Positions 18,701-26,607 of a stretch of 64,000 bases of DNA are shown piece after piece; the stretch's first letter is position 1; each line of letters starts with the position of its first letter. Both the position numbers and the translations under genes were made by a program. The notes beneath the pieces were generated by a model, which was not told where the DNA came from, ran no database searches, and saw nothing but the letters and a program-made list of their open reading frames with translations. Origin of the DNA: JAICKM01 sp050998805 (GTDB lineage Bacteria; Chloroflexota; Chloroflexia; QHBQ01; JAICKM01). The stretch covers positions 1 to 64,000 of the forward strand of contig JBPCPV010000055.1 of the NCBI GenBank assembly GCA_050998805.1, read 5' to 3'.

Positions 18701-19118
18701 CTCCGACCTCCCGCTCTTCCGCACCCTCGCCGCCCTCGGCGCAGACCTGGTCGCCCGCCACCTCCTCACCAAGCAGGCACCCGACCCCGACCTCGCGCGC
18801 TACCCCGTGCCCGGCCCCAATAAGGTAGAGTCCGGCTACCCGAAGTATGTCGCGCCTGTCGCGGGCGACGCCGCTTCCCCCCACCCCGGCCGCGTCTACA
18901 TCAACCCCACTCAGTACTTCGACGGCGTGTCGCCGGAGGTGTGGGCGTTCACCATCGGCGGCTACCAGGTCGCCGAGAAGTGGCTGAAAGACCGCCGCAC
19001 CCGCACCCTCACCTACGACGACCGCCAACACTACCGCCAGACGCTCGCCGCCCTCGCCGCCACTATATGGCTGATGGAGCAGATCGACGGGGTGATACCG
19101 GGCTGGCCGCTGCCTTAG
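15720..19118 (+). CDS. Single-chain restriction-modification enzyme (type IIG, ISP-like C terminus)
   Basis: 1132-residue predicted N6-adenine methyltransferase/endonuclease. The N-terminal nuclease-like domain shows D57 and E72-A-K74 (PD-(D/E)xK pattern). The methyltransferase has SAM motif DPACGTGSF (Asp about 390) and catalytic NPPY (Asn about 520). The last 100 residues (RVYINPTQYFDGV, WAFTIGGYQVAEKWLKDR) match the C-terminal domain of type ISP enzymes. No helicase motifs are present, so it is type IIG-like rather than true ISP. The ATG has GGAGG five bases upstream. About 17830-18310, in the presumed target-recognition region, is far less GC-rich than the rest. It is a stand-alone defence gene. 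Confidence 0.9.
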   Translation: MPADPLIAYLLAVETAYAADNATEHTYRPALKALLEAAAPGLTATNEPKRIDCGAPDFVLTVPGGGIIGYVEAKDVGLPLDAIERDSDRAEPQTDNGRQLKRYRAALPNLLFTDCLEFRLYRKGERHLEPARLGRTGPHNTLVREKDTAPARDLLRDFLTHKPEGVNTPRELAERLARLTHLIRDIIVTAFAQDKASDTLRDLYKAFREQLIADLDVGTFADMFAQTLAYGLFAARANHTGPAPFTRANAAADIPKTNPFLRRLFNLITGLELADEPYAGLVDDLSQLLAQTQIDAVLADFGKRTRRQDPLVHFYETFLAAYDPKLREGRGVYYTPEPVVSYLVRSVDHLLKTRFACPAGLADTSKTSYNRLGTGGKPETVVDHRVLVLDPACGTGSFLYAIVDHIRQAQIAAGNAGDWSGYVHDHLLPRLFGFELLMAPYAAAHLKLGLELAGKDLPPGLRENWAYAFQGDERLRVYLTNTLEEAHKASELLFGQWIADEAAAAAAIKRDRPIMVVIGNPPYSGHSANQGEWIRGLVRDYYFVDGHPLGERNPKWLQDDYVKFLRFGQWRIAQSGRGVLAFITNNGYLDNPTFRGMRASLLGSFTDIYILNLHGNSKKRERAPDGGPDENVFDIQQGVAIALFVKDPAQTGPATVHYSDLWGVRETPDGAGGKYPWLFAHDVSDTPWVELAPDSPTYLFVPQNIDVRGEYEEGWKLPQAFPINVLGFQSHRDHFAVAFEANDLLERIEEMRDVNVGDIQFAAKYGLADNRDWQLSKARQLLRMDSSWKSHLIRCLYRPFDWRACYFDEIATDYPRRELLAHAVGHQNLVLNAVRQTKADSWAHVMVSDSPTPAVFLEIKDGSSVFPLYLYAEHPGQPYQRENAIKAVAKAIHASGGRLPASQAAAEVERVTELIKRLFPQPEYPRWPNFAPDFLAAVEQRLGLGLVPDGHGDLQTTFGPEDLFHYAYAIFHAPSYRARYAEFLKIDFPRLPLTSDLPLFRTLAALGADLVARHLLTKQAPDPDLARYPVPGPNKVESGYPKYVAPVAGDAASPHPGRVYINPTQYFDGVSPEVWAFTIGGYQVAEKWLKDRRTRTLTYDDRQHYRQTLAALAATIWLMEQIDGVIPGWPLP

Positions 19119-19124
19119 CCCACC

Positions 19125-19155
19125 CACTGTCATTCTGAGCGCAGCGAAGAATCTC
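19125..19155 (+). repeat. Dispersed 31-nt repeat after a stop codon
   Basis: CACTGTCATTCTGAGCGCAG followed by CGAAGAATCTC. A second copy with one mismatch lies at 50910-50940. Each begins 6-7 nt after a stop codon on the same strand. ATTCT and AGAAT can pair in this copy. Confidence 0.8.
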
Positions 19156-19165
19156 AAGGTGTTGA

Positions 19166-19372
19166 ATGAAGAACATACTATCCACCACGCAGCAGGAAGC
19201 CAATGTCAGAGAGATAAGACATGGCTGGCCGCTCTGGAAGTTATGGCTCTGGTGGACACTTGTCACATCTATCATGGGCAGCCTTTCCGCAGTTCTTCCA
19301 AGTGCTCTTGTCCTAACTGACTCCCCCGGAGGCTTGCGCGTAGGGCAGGGATGTGACACAATAGCGGTATGA
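19166..19372 (+). pseudogene. Small ORF, probable remnant of a membrane protein
   Basis: 68 codons of lower GC than the neighbours. The N-terminal part (HGWPLWKLWLWWTLVTSIMG) looks like the first membrane segment of a larger protein, but the frame degenerates after about residue 45 and ends at the start of the methyltransferase gene. There is no good ribosome-binding site. It is most likely a truncated gene; a genuine small membrane protein is less likely. Confidence 0.35.
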
Positions 19373-20205
19373 CGGAGTATCTTCAGCACACATATGATCT
19401 CAACACGCCGGAGATCGCGGGCGCGTTCGACGAGTCGAGCTTGTGGGGTTCACGGTTCGGGGACTTGCTCCTGAGCCACATCGAGTTCCGCCCCGGCATC
19501 GCGATCCTCGACGTGGGCTGCGCGACCGGCTTCCCCACCTTCGAGCTGGCGCAGACGTTTGGCCGATCCTGCCGCGTGGTCGGCGTGGATATCTGGCAGG
19601 AAGCCCTGCAACGAGCGAGGTTCAAGTGGCGGGTCAATCGCGTGCCGAATGTCGCGTTCCTGGCCGCCGACGCCGCGAAGTTGCCCTTCCCCGCAGAGGC
19701 GTTCGACCTGATCGTGTCCAACCTCGGCCTTAACAACTTTGCCGACCCTGCGGCGATGCTCGAGGAGTGCTTCCGCGTCGCGCGGCCTGGCGGGCGGGTC
19801 GCCTTCACCACGAACGTCACGGGCCACATGGCCGAATTCTACCAGGTGTATCGCGACATCCTGGCCGAATTCGGGAAGCCCGCCTACCTGGAGCGGCTGG
19901 CGGCCGGCGAGGCCCACCGCGGCTCGCCCGAGTCGGTGCGCCGGTTACTCGAAGCGGCGGGATTCCGGGTCGTCAAGCAGGTCGAGGACCGCTTCATGCT
20001 GCGTTACGCCAACGCCAATACTCTTTTCGAGCACTGGCTGACCCAGCTCGGTTTTCTGGAAGGCTGGCGGCGGGTGGTCGGCCCTGCGGACGAAGATGCG
20101 GTATTCGAGGCCCTGGAAACCCGGCTGGATTGCCTCGCCGCCCGCGACGGCGAGTTACGGCTGACGGTGCCGATGCTCTATATCGAAGGCGAGAAGCCAG
20201 CGTAA
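19369..20205 (+). CDS. Class I SAM-dependent methyltransferase
   Basis: 278 residues with a Rossmann methyltransferase core: motif I AILDVGCATGFPT (about 43-55), acidic motif II VVGVDIW, motif III-like FLAADAAKLPF, motif IV FDLIVSNLGLNNF and RVARPGGRVAFTTN. The fold resembles UbiE/arsenite-type methyltransferases; the substrate is unknown. There is no Shine-Dalgarno before the ATG, so a very short leader is possible. Thirteen bases downstream begins an NTF2-like gene that does have a strong ribosome-binding site, suggesting a two-gene operon. It is not obviously part of the upstream restriction-modification system. Confidence 0.88.
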   Translation: MTEYLQHTYDLNTPEIAGAFDESSLWGSRFGDLLLSHIEFRPGIAILDVGCATGFPTFELAQTFGRSCRVVGVDIWQEALQRARFKWRVNRVPNVAFLAADAAKLPFPAEAFDLIVSNLGLNNFADPAAMLEECFRVARPGGRVAFTTNVTGHMAEFYQVYRDILAEFGKPAYLERLAAGEAHRGSPESVRRLLEAAGFRVVKQVEDRFMLRYANANTLFEHWLTQLGFLEGWRRVVGPADEDAVFEALETRLDCLAARDGELRLTVPMLYIEGEKPA

Positions 20206-20217
20206 CGGAGGAGAGAT

Positions 20218-20664
20218 ATGACAACTACAAACAGCAATGCCCTAGAGGAAGCCCAGATCCGCACGCTCATGGATGAGCGCGCAAAGGCCCTCCGCGCCAA
20301 GGATATCGACGGGGCTACATCCAACCTCGTGCCGGATGTCCTCTCGTTCGACGTCGTAAACCCATTGCAATATAGCGGATCCGAGGCGGTTAGAAAACGA
20401 TTGGAGGCGTGGTTCTCCTCGTTCCACGGCCCGATTGGCTTCGAGATGCGCGACCTGAGCATCACGGCGGGCGCTGATGTCGCTTTCTGCCGTTGCCTCA
20501 ACCACGTCAGCGCAACGACTGTAGACGGCGGCAAACTCGATATGTGGTGGCGCGACACCGTTTGCTTCGCGAAGACGGACGGCCACTGGAAAATCACCCA
20601 TGAGCATAGCTCCGTGCCTTTCGACGCGGAAACCGGCAAAGCCTCACTTGGCCTGAAGCCCTAG
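20218..20664 (+). CDS. NTF2-like (SnoaL/DUF4440-type) protein
   Basis: 148 residues with the cone-shaped NTF2-like fold pattern: an N-terminal helix (EEAQIRTLMDERAKALRAKDID), SNLVPDVLSFDVV, GSEAVRKRLEAWFSSF and a C-terminal sheet with WWRDTVCFAKTDGHWKITHEHSSVPF. Family members include ketosteroid isomerase-like enzymes and many non-enzymatic binding proteins, so no reaction is assigned. GGAGGA lies just upstream of the ATG. It is probably co-transcribed with the methyltransferase before it. Confidence 0.85.
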   Translation: MTTTNSNALEEAQIRTLMDERAKALRAKDIDGATSNLVPDVLSFDVVNPLQYSGSEAVRKRLEAWFSSFHGPIGFEMRDLSITAGADVAFCRCLNHVSATTVDGGKLDMWWRDTVCFAKTDGHWKITHEHSSVPFDAETGKASLGLKP

Positions 20665-20710
20665 TCCTCTACAGATCTCGATAGCTGCGGCCCCCACCGC
20701 TAGCCTTCGT

Positions 20711-20825
20711 AATTCAGAACTCAAAACTCAAAACTCAAAACTCGTCGCCCCGTACCGCCGCCGTCTCGGCGGCCTCCGCTCACGCACTCCGCACTCCGCA
20801 CCCCGCACTCCGCACTCCGCACTAC
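20711..20825 (+). repeat. Composite repeat region: AACTCAA array, hairpin repeat, GCACTCC array
   Basis: Bases 20711-20745 hold five heptamers (AATTCAG, three AACTCAA, AACTCGT). Bases 20758-20772 are the CCGCCGTCTCGGCGG hairpin. Bases 20784-20825 hold six heptamers (GCACTCC, with one GCACCCC and a last GCACTAC). The stop codon of the minus-strand gene (TAG, 20822-20824) lies inside the last heptamer. Confidence 0.85.
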
Positions 20826-22948
20826 GGCTCCCACGCCGCCTGCCGCAGGTAGACCGACGGGCCGGGAGGCCGCAGGTCCGTCACCCCGAAGCGATACCAC
20901 CCCCGCGCGAGCGACAGCCTCGGCCCCGTGAGCGGCTGCGAGACCCCTGCGGGCAGCACCGTCCCCGTCACCAGCCGCCTGTCCTCGAGCGCGAGTTCGA
21001 TGGTGTGCGGGGCGTCCGCCGACGTCGTGTCGAACTCCAGCGCGAGCCTCCCCGTGCCGCCCGGCGTCCACAGCAGGATATAGCCCGGGTCGGGGCCGAG
21101 GCTCCGGCGCGTGCCGTGGGGCACCCGCTCAGCCAGCCCCCAGCTGTTGCCGAGGTACAGGTAGGGGTGGTCGAGCGGGGCTGGCGTCACGCTGTAGACG
21201 GTCACCTCCGGCGTCCCGGTGCCGACGACCGGCCCCGGCGCAGGCCAGTCCCACGGCGAGTTGCCCACACGGTAGTTCTTCCGCTCGTGGTAGACCGCGA
21301 AATACCCGAAGTCGTAGAGCGTGAGCAGCGCACGCGTCGCCTCCGCCCCGTCCTGCGCCAAGACGTCGGTGCCTGTGTACGGCTGCGTGAAGAGCGCGAA
21401 CGGGCTGTCAGGCTGCCGATACGGGTCGGGCACCGGGCGGGGCAGGTAGCCTCCCGCGATGCCCTTGCCGTGCGCGATCTGGTTGAACATCCGGTGGTGG
21501 TCGTTGCTCGCGTGCAGCGTCACCGGCATCTCGAATATCCCGCCGGGGCGGGCGTCGAGCGCGACCTCCGCGAACGCCGGCTGCCAACCCAGCGTGTAGA
21601 GCGGCAACGGCAGCACCAGGTACTCGCCGAGGCAGAGCAGACCGGCAACAAACGCTGCCAGGCCGAAGGTCACCGGCGGCAGCGCCGGCCGCCCGCGGAC
21701 GAGCAGCCCCACGAGCGCGTCCACCCCCAGCCCCGCCAACAGCCCCGCCAGCAGCAGCAGCACCATCCCCGCGTGCGAGGGCGCGCGCAGCAACGTCATG
21801 CCCGGCAACTGCATCAGGAAGTAGTACGGCGAAGGCACCGGCGCGCCGTCCGCGAAGGTGATCGGGCTGCCGAAGCCGCCGAGGTCCGGGCCTATCGCCA
21901 CGTTCAGGAAGACGAAGAACAGCACGAGCAGTGGAACCGCCCGCCGCCAATAGCGCAGGCAGCCAAGCAGGGCGAGCGCAATCACGGTGTATCCGAGGAA
22001 GCCGGTGTCGTGCCACACGGCCGGCTGCACCAGCGGGTCGCGCGTGTTCAGGAACAGCCTGTACCACGGCATACTCGCCCCGCGTATGCTTGCGATGTTC
22101 AGGAACAGCCCCGCCCTGTTCTGCGCCGTCAGTATCTGCTCGAGCACCGAGCCGAGCACCGGGCTGTAGATCAGCCCATAGATCGAGCCGATCAGCAGCA
22201 CGCGCCCCAGCACAGGGCGCAGTTCCACCCAGCCGCCCCGCCTCCGCCGCCAGGCGATGCCCGCCGCAAGCACCGCGAGCGCGAGCAGCGCGTAGAGGCC
22301 GTAGTACCAGCTCGACAGGTTCGCCCAGACGATGCAGAGCGCCGCAAGCAGGATCGGCCCCCGCCCCCCGCCCCGCAGCGCCCGCCACGACCAGAGCAGC
22401 GCGAACGGCAGCGCCTCCGAGACGACCAGCGAGGTCTCCCAGAAAAGCTGCATCAGGTGGTACGGCCCCGCCACGAACACCAGCCCCCCGAGCAGCGCGC
22501 CCGGCCGGCTCAACCCAAGCTCGCGGCCAAGCAGGAATGCCCCGTACCCGCCGAGCGCGAAGCTCACGAATATGCCGAAATTGTACCCCGCAGCGAGGCC
22601 GAACAGAGCCTGCACCGGCAGCGCCAGCGTCGCCCGAAGCCACTGCATATCGTAGAGCAGCAGGCTCAGGCCACCGCGGTAGGACGGCCAGTAGAGCAGC
22701 CCCGTGTGCAGCGGGTCGGTGTGGTGTACCTGGCTCTGCCCCACCCACCACTGCGCCCAAAGCCCTGCGTCCTGGTCGGCCATCCCGCCCCGCTCGATCG
22801 GGCTGTCGAACCCCGGCACCGCCCCCGTCAGGTGCAGCAGCAGCGGCCAAGTCGCCAGCACCCCAAGCAGCAAATAGCCGCCGAGCGCGCCGACATGCCA
22901 CGGCCACCGGTCGCGGTGGGTGGGCGGGGCTTGGGTGGGTCTTGCCAT
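20822..22948 (-). CDS. Polytopic membrane protein, YfhO-like / glycosyltransferase-like
   Basis: About 708 residues. Residues 15-480 contain about 12 TM helices with aromatic loops (DQDAGLWAQWWVGQ, YNFGIFVSFALGGYGAFLLGREL), and a soluble beta-rich C-terminal part of about 220 residues ends in AAWEP. The arrangement resembles YfhO/GT-C-like proteins that glycosylate surface polymers; the family assignment is tentative. A TTG seven codons upstream is possible, but the ATG at 22948 is preferred. It sits only 9 nt from a TGC-TATAAT element, so the mRNA may be nearly leaderless. The stop codon falls in a heptamer array, suggesting repeat spread reshaped the 3' end. Confidence 0.75.
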   Translation of the reverse strand: MARPTQAPPTHRDRWPWHVGALGGYLLLGVLATWPLLLHLTGAVPGFDSPIERGGMADQDAGLWAQWWVGQSQVHHTDPLHTGLLYWPSYRGGLSLLLYDMQWLRATLALPVQALFGLAAGYNFGIFVSFALGGYGAFLLGRELGLSRPGALLGGLVFVAGPYHLMQLFWETSLVVSEALPFALLWSWRALRGGGRGPILLAALCIVWANLSSWYYGLYALLALAVLAAGIAWRRRRGGWVELRPVLGRVLLIGSIYGLIYSPVLGSVLEQILTAQNRAGLFLNIASIRGASMPWYRLFLNTRDPLVQPAVWHDTGFLGYTVIALALLGCLRYWRRAVPLLVLFFVFLNVAIGPDLGGFGSPITFADGAPVPSPYYFLMQLPGMTLLRAPSHAGMVLLLLAGLLAGLGVDALVGLLVRGRPALPPVTFGLAAFVAGLLCLGEYLVLPLPLYTLGWQPAFAEVALDARPGGIFEMPVTLHASNDHHRMFNQIAHGKGIAGGYLPRPVPDPYRQPDSPFALFTQPYTGTDVLAQDGAEATRALLTLYDFGYFAVYHERKNYRVGNSPWDWPAPGPVVGTGTPEVTVYSVTPAPLDHPYLYLGNSWGLAERVPHGTRRSLGPDPGYILLWTPGGTGRLALEFDTTSADAPHTIELALEDRRLVTGTVLPAGVSQPLTGPRLSLARGWYRFGVTDLRPPGPSVYLRQAAWEP

Positions 22949-22957
22949 GATCCCGCC

Positions 22958-22966
22958 ATTATAGCA
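22958..22966 (-). promoter_or_regulatory. Extended -10 promoter close to a start codon
   Basis: Minus strand reads TGC-TATAAT, ending 9 nt before the ATG at 22948. Transcription would start at or within a few bases of the initiation codon, implying a leaderless or very short leader mRNA. No clear -35 was seen. Confidence 0.55.
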
Positions 22967-23014
22967 CAAGATCGATCCACCAAAAGCGAGGGAAGGCGGT
23001 GCCCACCGGAGATC

Positions 23015-23023
23015 TGATATAAT
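23015..23023 (+). promoter_or_regulatory. Extended -10 promoter (TGA-TATAAT)
   Basis: TATAAT at 23018-23023 preceded by TGA. It lies 68 nt before the ATG of the P-loop kinase gene, with a heptamer array between them. No good -35 was found. Confidence 0.5.
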
Positions 23024-23033
23024 TCGGAGATTA

Positions 23034-23068
23034 GCTGACGGCTGAAAGCTGACGGCTGAAAGCTAACA
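23034..23068 (+). repeat. Heptamer array GCTGACG/GCTGAAA x5 in a 5' leader
   Basis: GCTGACG, GCTGAAA, GCTGACG, GCTGAAA, GCTAACA in register, between the -10 element and the AGGAGG (23077-23082) of the gene at 23092. It parallels the array at 15661. Confidence 0.85.
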
Positions 23069-23091
23069 CGGGTGACAGGAGGCACACATTC

Positions 23092-23625
23092 ATGTTGGGG
23101 CACCGCATAGTAGTCGTCGGTTCGTCAGGCTCCGGCAAGACGACGCTCGCGCGCCTCCTCTCCCGGCAGCTCGACCTGCCGCACGTCGAACTTGACGCGC
23201 TGCACTGGGAGCCGGGCTGGGTTGAAGCCTCCCTCCCCGCCTTCCGCGAACGGGTCGCAGCCTCTCTCAGCAACGACGCCTGGGTGGTGGACGGCAACTA
23301 CAGCAGAGTCCGCGACATCTCCTGGCCCCGCGCCGACACCATCGTTTGGCTCGACTACTCCCTGCCGGTCATACTGGCGCGCCTCGCCCGCCGCACATTC
23401 CGGCGCGTCTTCACGCAAGAAGAGTTGTGGAACGGCAACCGCGAGTCTCTCCGGGGTGCGTTCATAGGCCGCGACTCCCTCTTCATGTGGGCGCTCACCA
23501 CCTACCGCCGCCGTCGCCGCGAGTACCCCCAGCTCCTCGCCTCACCCGCCTACACCCACCTCCACCTAGTCCGCCTCCGCTCCCCCCGCGAAACCGCCCG
23601 CCTTCTGTCCCGCACCGACGCCTGA
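23092..23625 (+). CDS. Small P-loop NTPase, FlaR/topology-modulation or adenylate-kinase-like
   Basis: 177 residues. Walker A GSSGSGKTTLARLL is at 10-23, followed by LPHVELDALHWEPGW, the pattern of the 'DNA topology modulation' FlaR-like nucleoside-kinase-type P-loop proteins. A lid-like arginine-rich stretch (RLARRTFRRVF) and WNGNRESLR follow. Probable nucleotide or small-molecule kinase; the substrate is unknown and the topology name is historical. AGGAGG lies nine bases before the ATG. It is flanked by repeat-filled gaps on both sides and appears monocistronic. Confidence 0.85.
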   Translation: MLGHRIVVVGSSGSGKTTLARLLSRQLDLPHVELDALHWEPGWVEASLPAFRERVAASLSNDAWVVDGNYSRVRDISWPRADTIVWLDYSLPVILARLARRTFRRVFTQEELWNGNRESLRGAFIGRDSLFMWALTTYRRRRREYPQLLASPAYTHLHLVRLRSPRETARLLSRTDA

Positions 23626-23954
23626 CGCCCGACGGTTCACGGCTGACCGTACACACCGCCCGTACCGCCGTCTCGGCGGCCTCCGCCGTACCGCCGCCGT
23701 CTCGGCGGCTCCGTCAATCCGCACTCCGCACTCGTCTAGGTCTTTCGGAGTATCTTTCGCCCCAGACCCCGTTTTGCCCCCAAATCTGGCAGTAAATGAC
23801 CCTCGAAATGGATATATAAAGTGAGAGGGTTAAAATAGCACGAGATTTACGCACGAAAAAAGCAGCAGATCGCCATGCAACGACAACTCAGCACTCAAAA
23901 CCGCAAAAGATCCGTCGAAAGACCGATGCGCGCCCTGAAAGCTGACGCCCCGGC
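23626..23954. other. Non-coding gap with repeats
   Basis: It contains two copies of the CGTACCGCCG...CGGCGG hairpin repeat (hairpins 23665-23679 and 23694-23708), two GCACTCC-type heptamers (23721-23734), degenerate AACTCAG/CACTCAA and CTGAAAG/CTGACGC units (23885-23950), and a lower-GC stretch around 23790-23870 in which ACCCTC and GAGGGT could pair. No gene was seen. Confidence 0.65.
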
Positions 23955-26606
23955 TCAGAACCGCCCGTAGAAGTACGGCACGATTAGCACCAGCAGCGCG
24001 TAGAGGTCGAGATAGACAAGCCCCGCCAGCCCGGTCCAGGCGGCCCAACGGCGTGCGCCGGCAGGCAGCAGCCCCACCCACCCGCGCAGCCCCGCCAGCC
24101 CCAGCCAGACCATCGGCACGATCAGCACGAACAGGTAGCGGCCCTGCGGCAGGTCGAGGTAGCCCCACCACGCGCGTTGCCGCAGGTAGCGCGCGACTAT
24201 CGCCGCGACCATCCAGGCCGCCGTGACCGCCGTGATCAGCGCGAAGGCCCTAAGCCCGCCCGGCACCTGCCGCCGCGCGAGCGCGACCCCCCAGCCCGCG
24301 ACTGCCGCCGCCACCAGCAGGCCGATCACTTGGTAATATAGTTCAGGGAGCTGTAGCTCGGTTACCAGCCAGCCGAACCAGCCCCAGTAGGACCGGTAGC
24401 CGCTGTCGAGGTAGAGCCGGACCACGCTCCCCACGTCGAACGGCTGCCGGTTCGCCAGAGTGTCGGCGATCTCCGCGCTCTCCATCTGCGAGGGCAGCCG
24501 GGTCAGCAGCCGGCCGAGCGCCGAATCTCGGCGGAGCTGAGCGCCCGGCTCCTGCATCGCCGCGTTGTAGAGGCGCGGGGCGGGCGGGGCGGGGCCGCTT
24601 GCCGCAGGCTCCAGCGCGGCGTCCGAAAGCTGCGCCGGAGCATCGGCGCGCACGATGCAGCGGATGAACGCTAGGTCCGCCGGCACCGTCGCGGTCGCGC
24701 TGATCTCCTGCCACGCCGAGAGCATCGGCACCATGCCGGTCACCGGGCTGAGGGCGCGTGTGCCGTCGTCAACCGTCACGGTCAGGTTGCCGGGCCTCGC
24801 CCCCGGAGCCGCCCGCGCCCAGATGCGGAACGTCAGCGTGTAGGCAGGGTGGCCTCCCGGCAGGTTGAGCCGCTGGAAGACCTCCCGCCCGGCGGCTAGG
24901 CCGGTCACGTAGGAGCCGCTGTGAGCGTCTGTGGCGGCGATGCGGGGCGCTCGCTGCCCATACTCAGTGTACCAAGCTACCTGCATCCCGCGCCGGTCGA
25001 ACCCATCGTCCCACGCCCAAGCCGCGAGCAGCGCGAGGCCCACCGACACCAGCCCCACGCCAAGCCACAACACCTGGCGCGGTGCGAACGGCGGGTGGCG
25101 AGTGGCGAGTGGTGAACGGCGAACGGCGAGCGCCGCGAGCGCGGCCCCCGCCCACAATACCGGGGAGGCGAGCGCCGCCGTCGCCTTCACGGCGAATCCG
25201 GCTGCGGCCAGCAACAGACCCGCTCCCGAAGTGGCGAGCCACGCCCTACATAATGGCCTGGCGCGTGTCAGCTGCAAGCAGAATAGCGCCAGAGCCGACA
25301 CCAACAGCTCGGCAAGCACATCGTTGTTCGCCATGCCGTCAACGAAGGCCCGCATCGGCAGCAGCGCGACTGCCAGTGGCAGCGCGAGCCGTATCGCCGG
25401 CGTCTCGCCGGCCCCGGGCGCGAGCAGCAGCGCGCAGCCCCACGCTGCCACGACCACGACCGCGCCCAGCAGCACCGAAACCGCCCGCGCGAGGTACAGG
25501 CCCAGGTCAGGTGGCACCCGGTCCGGCCCGCCGCCCGCGCGCAGCGCCAGGGCCGCCGGCCAATAGTAGAGCGGCGGCTGGCGAGTTTCAACGAACATCG
25601 TCGAGGCCCCGCCGTTGGACGCCGGCGTGATGAACCCCGCCGCGGAGCCGCCGGGCGCTCCATACCAGGACACGCTGCGCGTGAAGTCGCGTGCGTCCAT
25701 CGCCGCCAAGATCGAGTGTTCGATGCGCGCCCGCTCCTGCTGCGCCGCCGGGCCGTTGTCCGACGGATCGAAGCCTGCCGCGAGGAGGGCAGAATATGCG
25801 TAGTGTGAGAACTCGTCCGGCCCCTGCCAGGGCGGCACGACCAGCGCCCAGACCGCGCCGTGGGCCAGCGCGAATCCGCCGAGCAGCGCGCCGAGCAGTG
25901 TACGACGCCTGCGCGTCCCGCCGAACCAGCCGTGCGCCGCCCCCCACAGTATCAGCCCGAGCAGCAGGCAGGCCGCAAGCCCGGCGAGCGAGAGCGCCGA
26001 CGGCCCCCATGCCGGAAGCTGCGCCGCCATGCCCGACACGGCGTCGGCGAGCAGTGCCCAGGGCGGGGCGTCGTAATCCAGCCCGAAGGCGAGGTCGCCG
26101 GGGAGCGGGCGGCGGTCCTGCGTCGCCTGGCCGTAGGGGTAAGGGTCGCCGTGCCCCATCGCCCAGTAGGCGGTCACCGCGTTGCCGGGCGCGCCGCCGA
26201 TGTCCTCCAACTCTACATAGTACCCCTGTACACCACTGCCGGGGATCGGCGGGAAGGAGAAGCGATGCCAAACGTTGTCGGCCACCTCGTCGGCGGGCAG
26301 CCGCACCGTCGCCAAATCCGTCGCATCGCCCACGGACCGCCGCAGGTGCAGCACGACCGTGCCGCTCAGGGTGTGTGCATACGTCGCAAGCTGGAGTTCG
26401 ACGCCGGAGAGGCCGTCGTGCCGCGCCGTGAACGTCTGACCCAGGCTGTGGCCCGCAGTCAGTTCGCCGGCAACCCCCGTCGCGTCGCTGTAGCGCGTGT
26501 GGCCGAGCTTGTCCGACACACCCGCGAGCAGCGCGACGAGCAGCACCAACGCCGGCAGCCACCAGGCGAGGCGCGCCCCAAGCCGCCGATATGGGTGCCC
26601 CTGCAT
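23955..26606 (-). CDS. DUF2142-like polytopic membrane protein
   Basis: 883 residues. TM1 at about 13-30 is followed by a beta-rich extracytoplasmic domain (about 35-190), then about 12 TM helices. PPWQGPDEFSHYAY (about residue 262) resembles the conserved P..DE.xH loop of DUF2142/GT-C-like proteins and would hold the catalytic acid. A second beta-domain lies around 520-660. Likely a polyprenyl-phosphate-sugar-dependent transferase acting outside the membrane (inference). The start is 1 nt after the stop of the upstream gene's partner in the order ligase (26608) to this gene. A seven-unit heptamer array (25086-25134) is embedded in frame, in the loop at about residues 491-507. Confidence 0.8.
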   Translation of the reverse strand: MQGHPYRRLGARLAWWLPALVLLVALLAGVSDKLGHTRYSDATGVAGELTAGHSLGQTFTARHDGLSGVELQLATYAHTLSGTVVLHLRRSVGDATDLATVRLPADEVADNVWHRFSFPPIPGSGVQGYYVELEDIGGAPGNAVTAYWAMGHGDPYPYGQATQDRRPLPGDLAFGLDYDAPPWALLADAVSGMAAQLPAWGPSALSLAGLAACLLLGLILWGAAHGWFGGTRRRRTLLGALLGGFALAHGAVWALVVPPWQGPDEFSHYAYSALLAAGFDPSDNGPAAQQERARIEHSILAAMDARDFTRSVSWYGAPGGSAAGFITPASNGGASTMFVETRQPPLYYWPAALALRAGGGPDRVPPDLGLYLARAVSVLLGAVVVVAAWGCALLLAPGAGETPAIRLALPLAVALLPMRAFVDGMANNDVLAELLVSALALFCLQLTRARPLCRAWLATSGAGLLLAAAGFAVKATAALASPVLWAGAALAALAVRRSPLATRHPPFAPRQVLWLGVGLVSVGLALLAAWAWDDGFDRRGMQVAWYTEYGQRAPRIAATDAHSGSYVTGLAAGREVFQRLNLPGGHPAYTLTFRIWARAAPGARPGNLTVTVDDGTRALSPVTGMVPMLSAWQEISATATVPADLAFIRCIVRADAPAQLSDAALEPAASGPAPPAPRLYNAAMQEPGAQLRRDSALGRLLTRLPSQMESAEIADTLANRQPFDVGSVVRLYLDSGYRSYWGWFGWLVTELQLPELYYQVIGLLVAAAVAGWGVALARRQVPGGLRAFALITAVTAAWMVAAIVARYLRQRAWWGYLDLPQGRYLFVLIVPMVWLGLAGLRGWVGLLPAGARRWAAWTGLAGLVYLDLYALLVLIVPYFYGRF
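25086..25134 (-). repeat. In-frame heptamer array inside a membrane-protein gene
   Basis: Plus-strand units: GAACGGC, GGGTGGC, GAGTGGC, GAGTGGT, GAACGGC, GAACGGC, GAGCGCC. On the coding strand it reads as a basic, proline-containing loop (RRSPLATRHPPF) between two TM helices without a stop. Confidence 0.8.
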
Positions 26607-26607
26607 C

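Noticed and set aside
15720..19118. Type I or BREX/DISARM system component
   Set aside because: No hsdR, hsdS, helicase, phospholipase-D or pglZ-like genes adjoin; it stands alone, so a single-chain type IIG enzyme fits better.
21005..23017. 670-codon open frame antisense to the YfhO-like gene
   Set aside because: Shadow frame in high-GC DNA; the product is a run of Arg, Gln, Pro and His with no domain, and the opposite strand encodes a coherent membrane protein.
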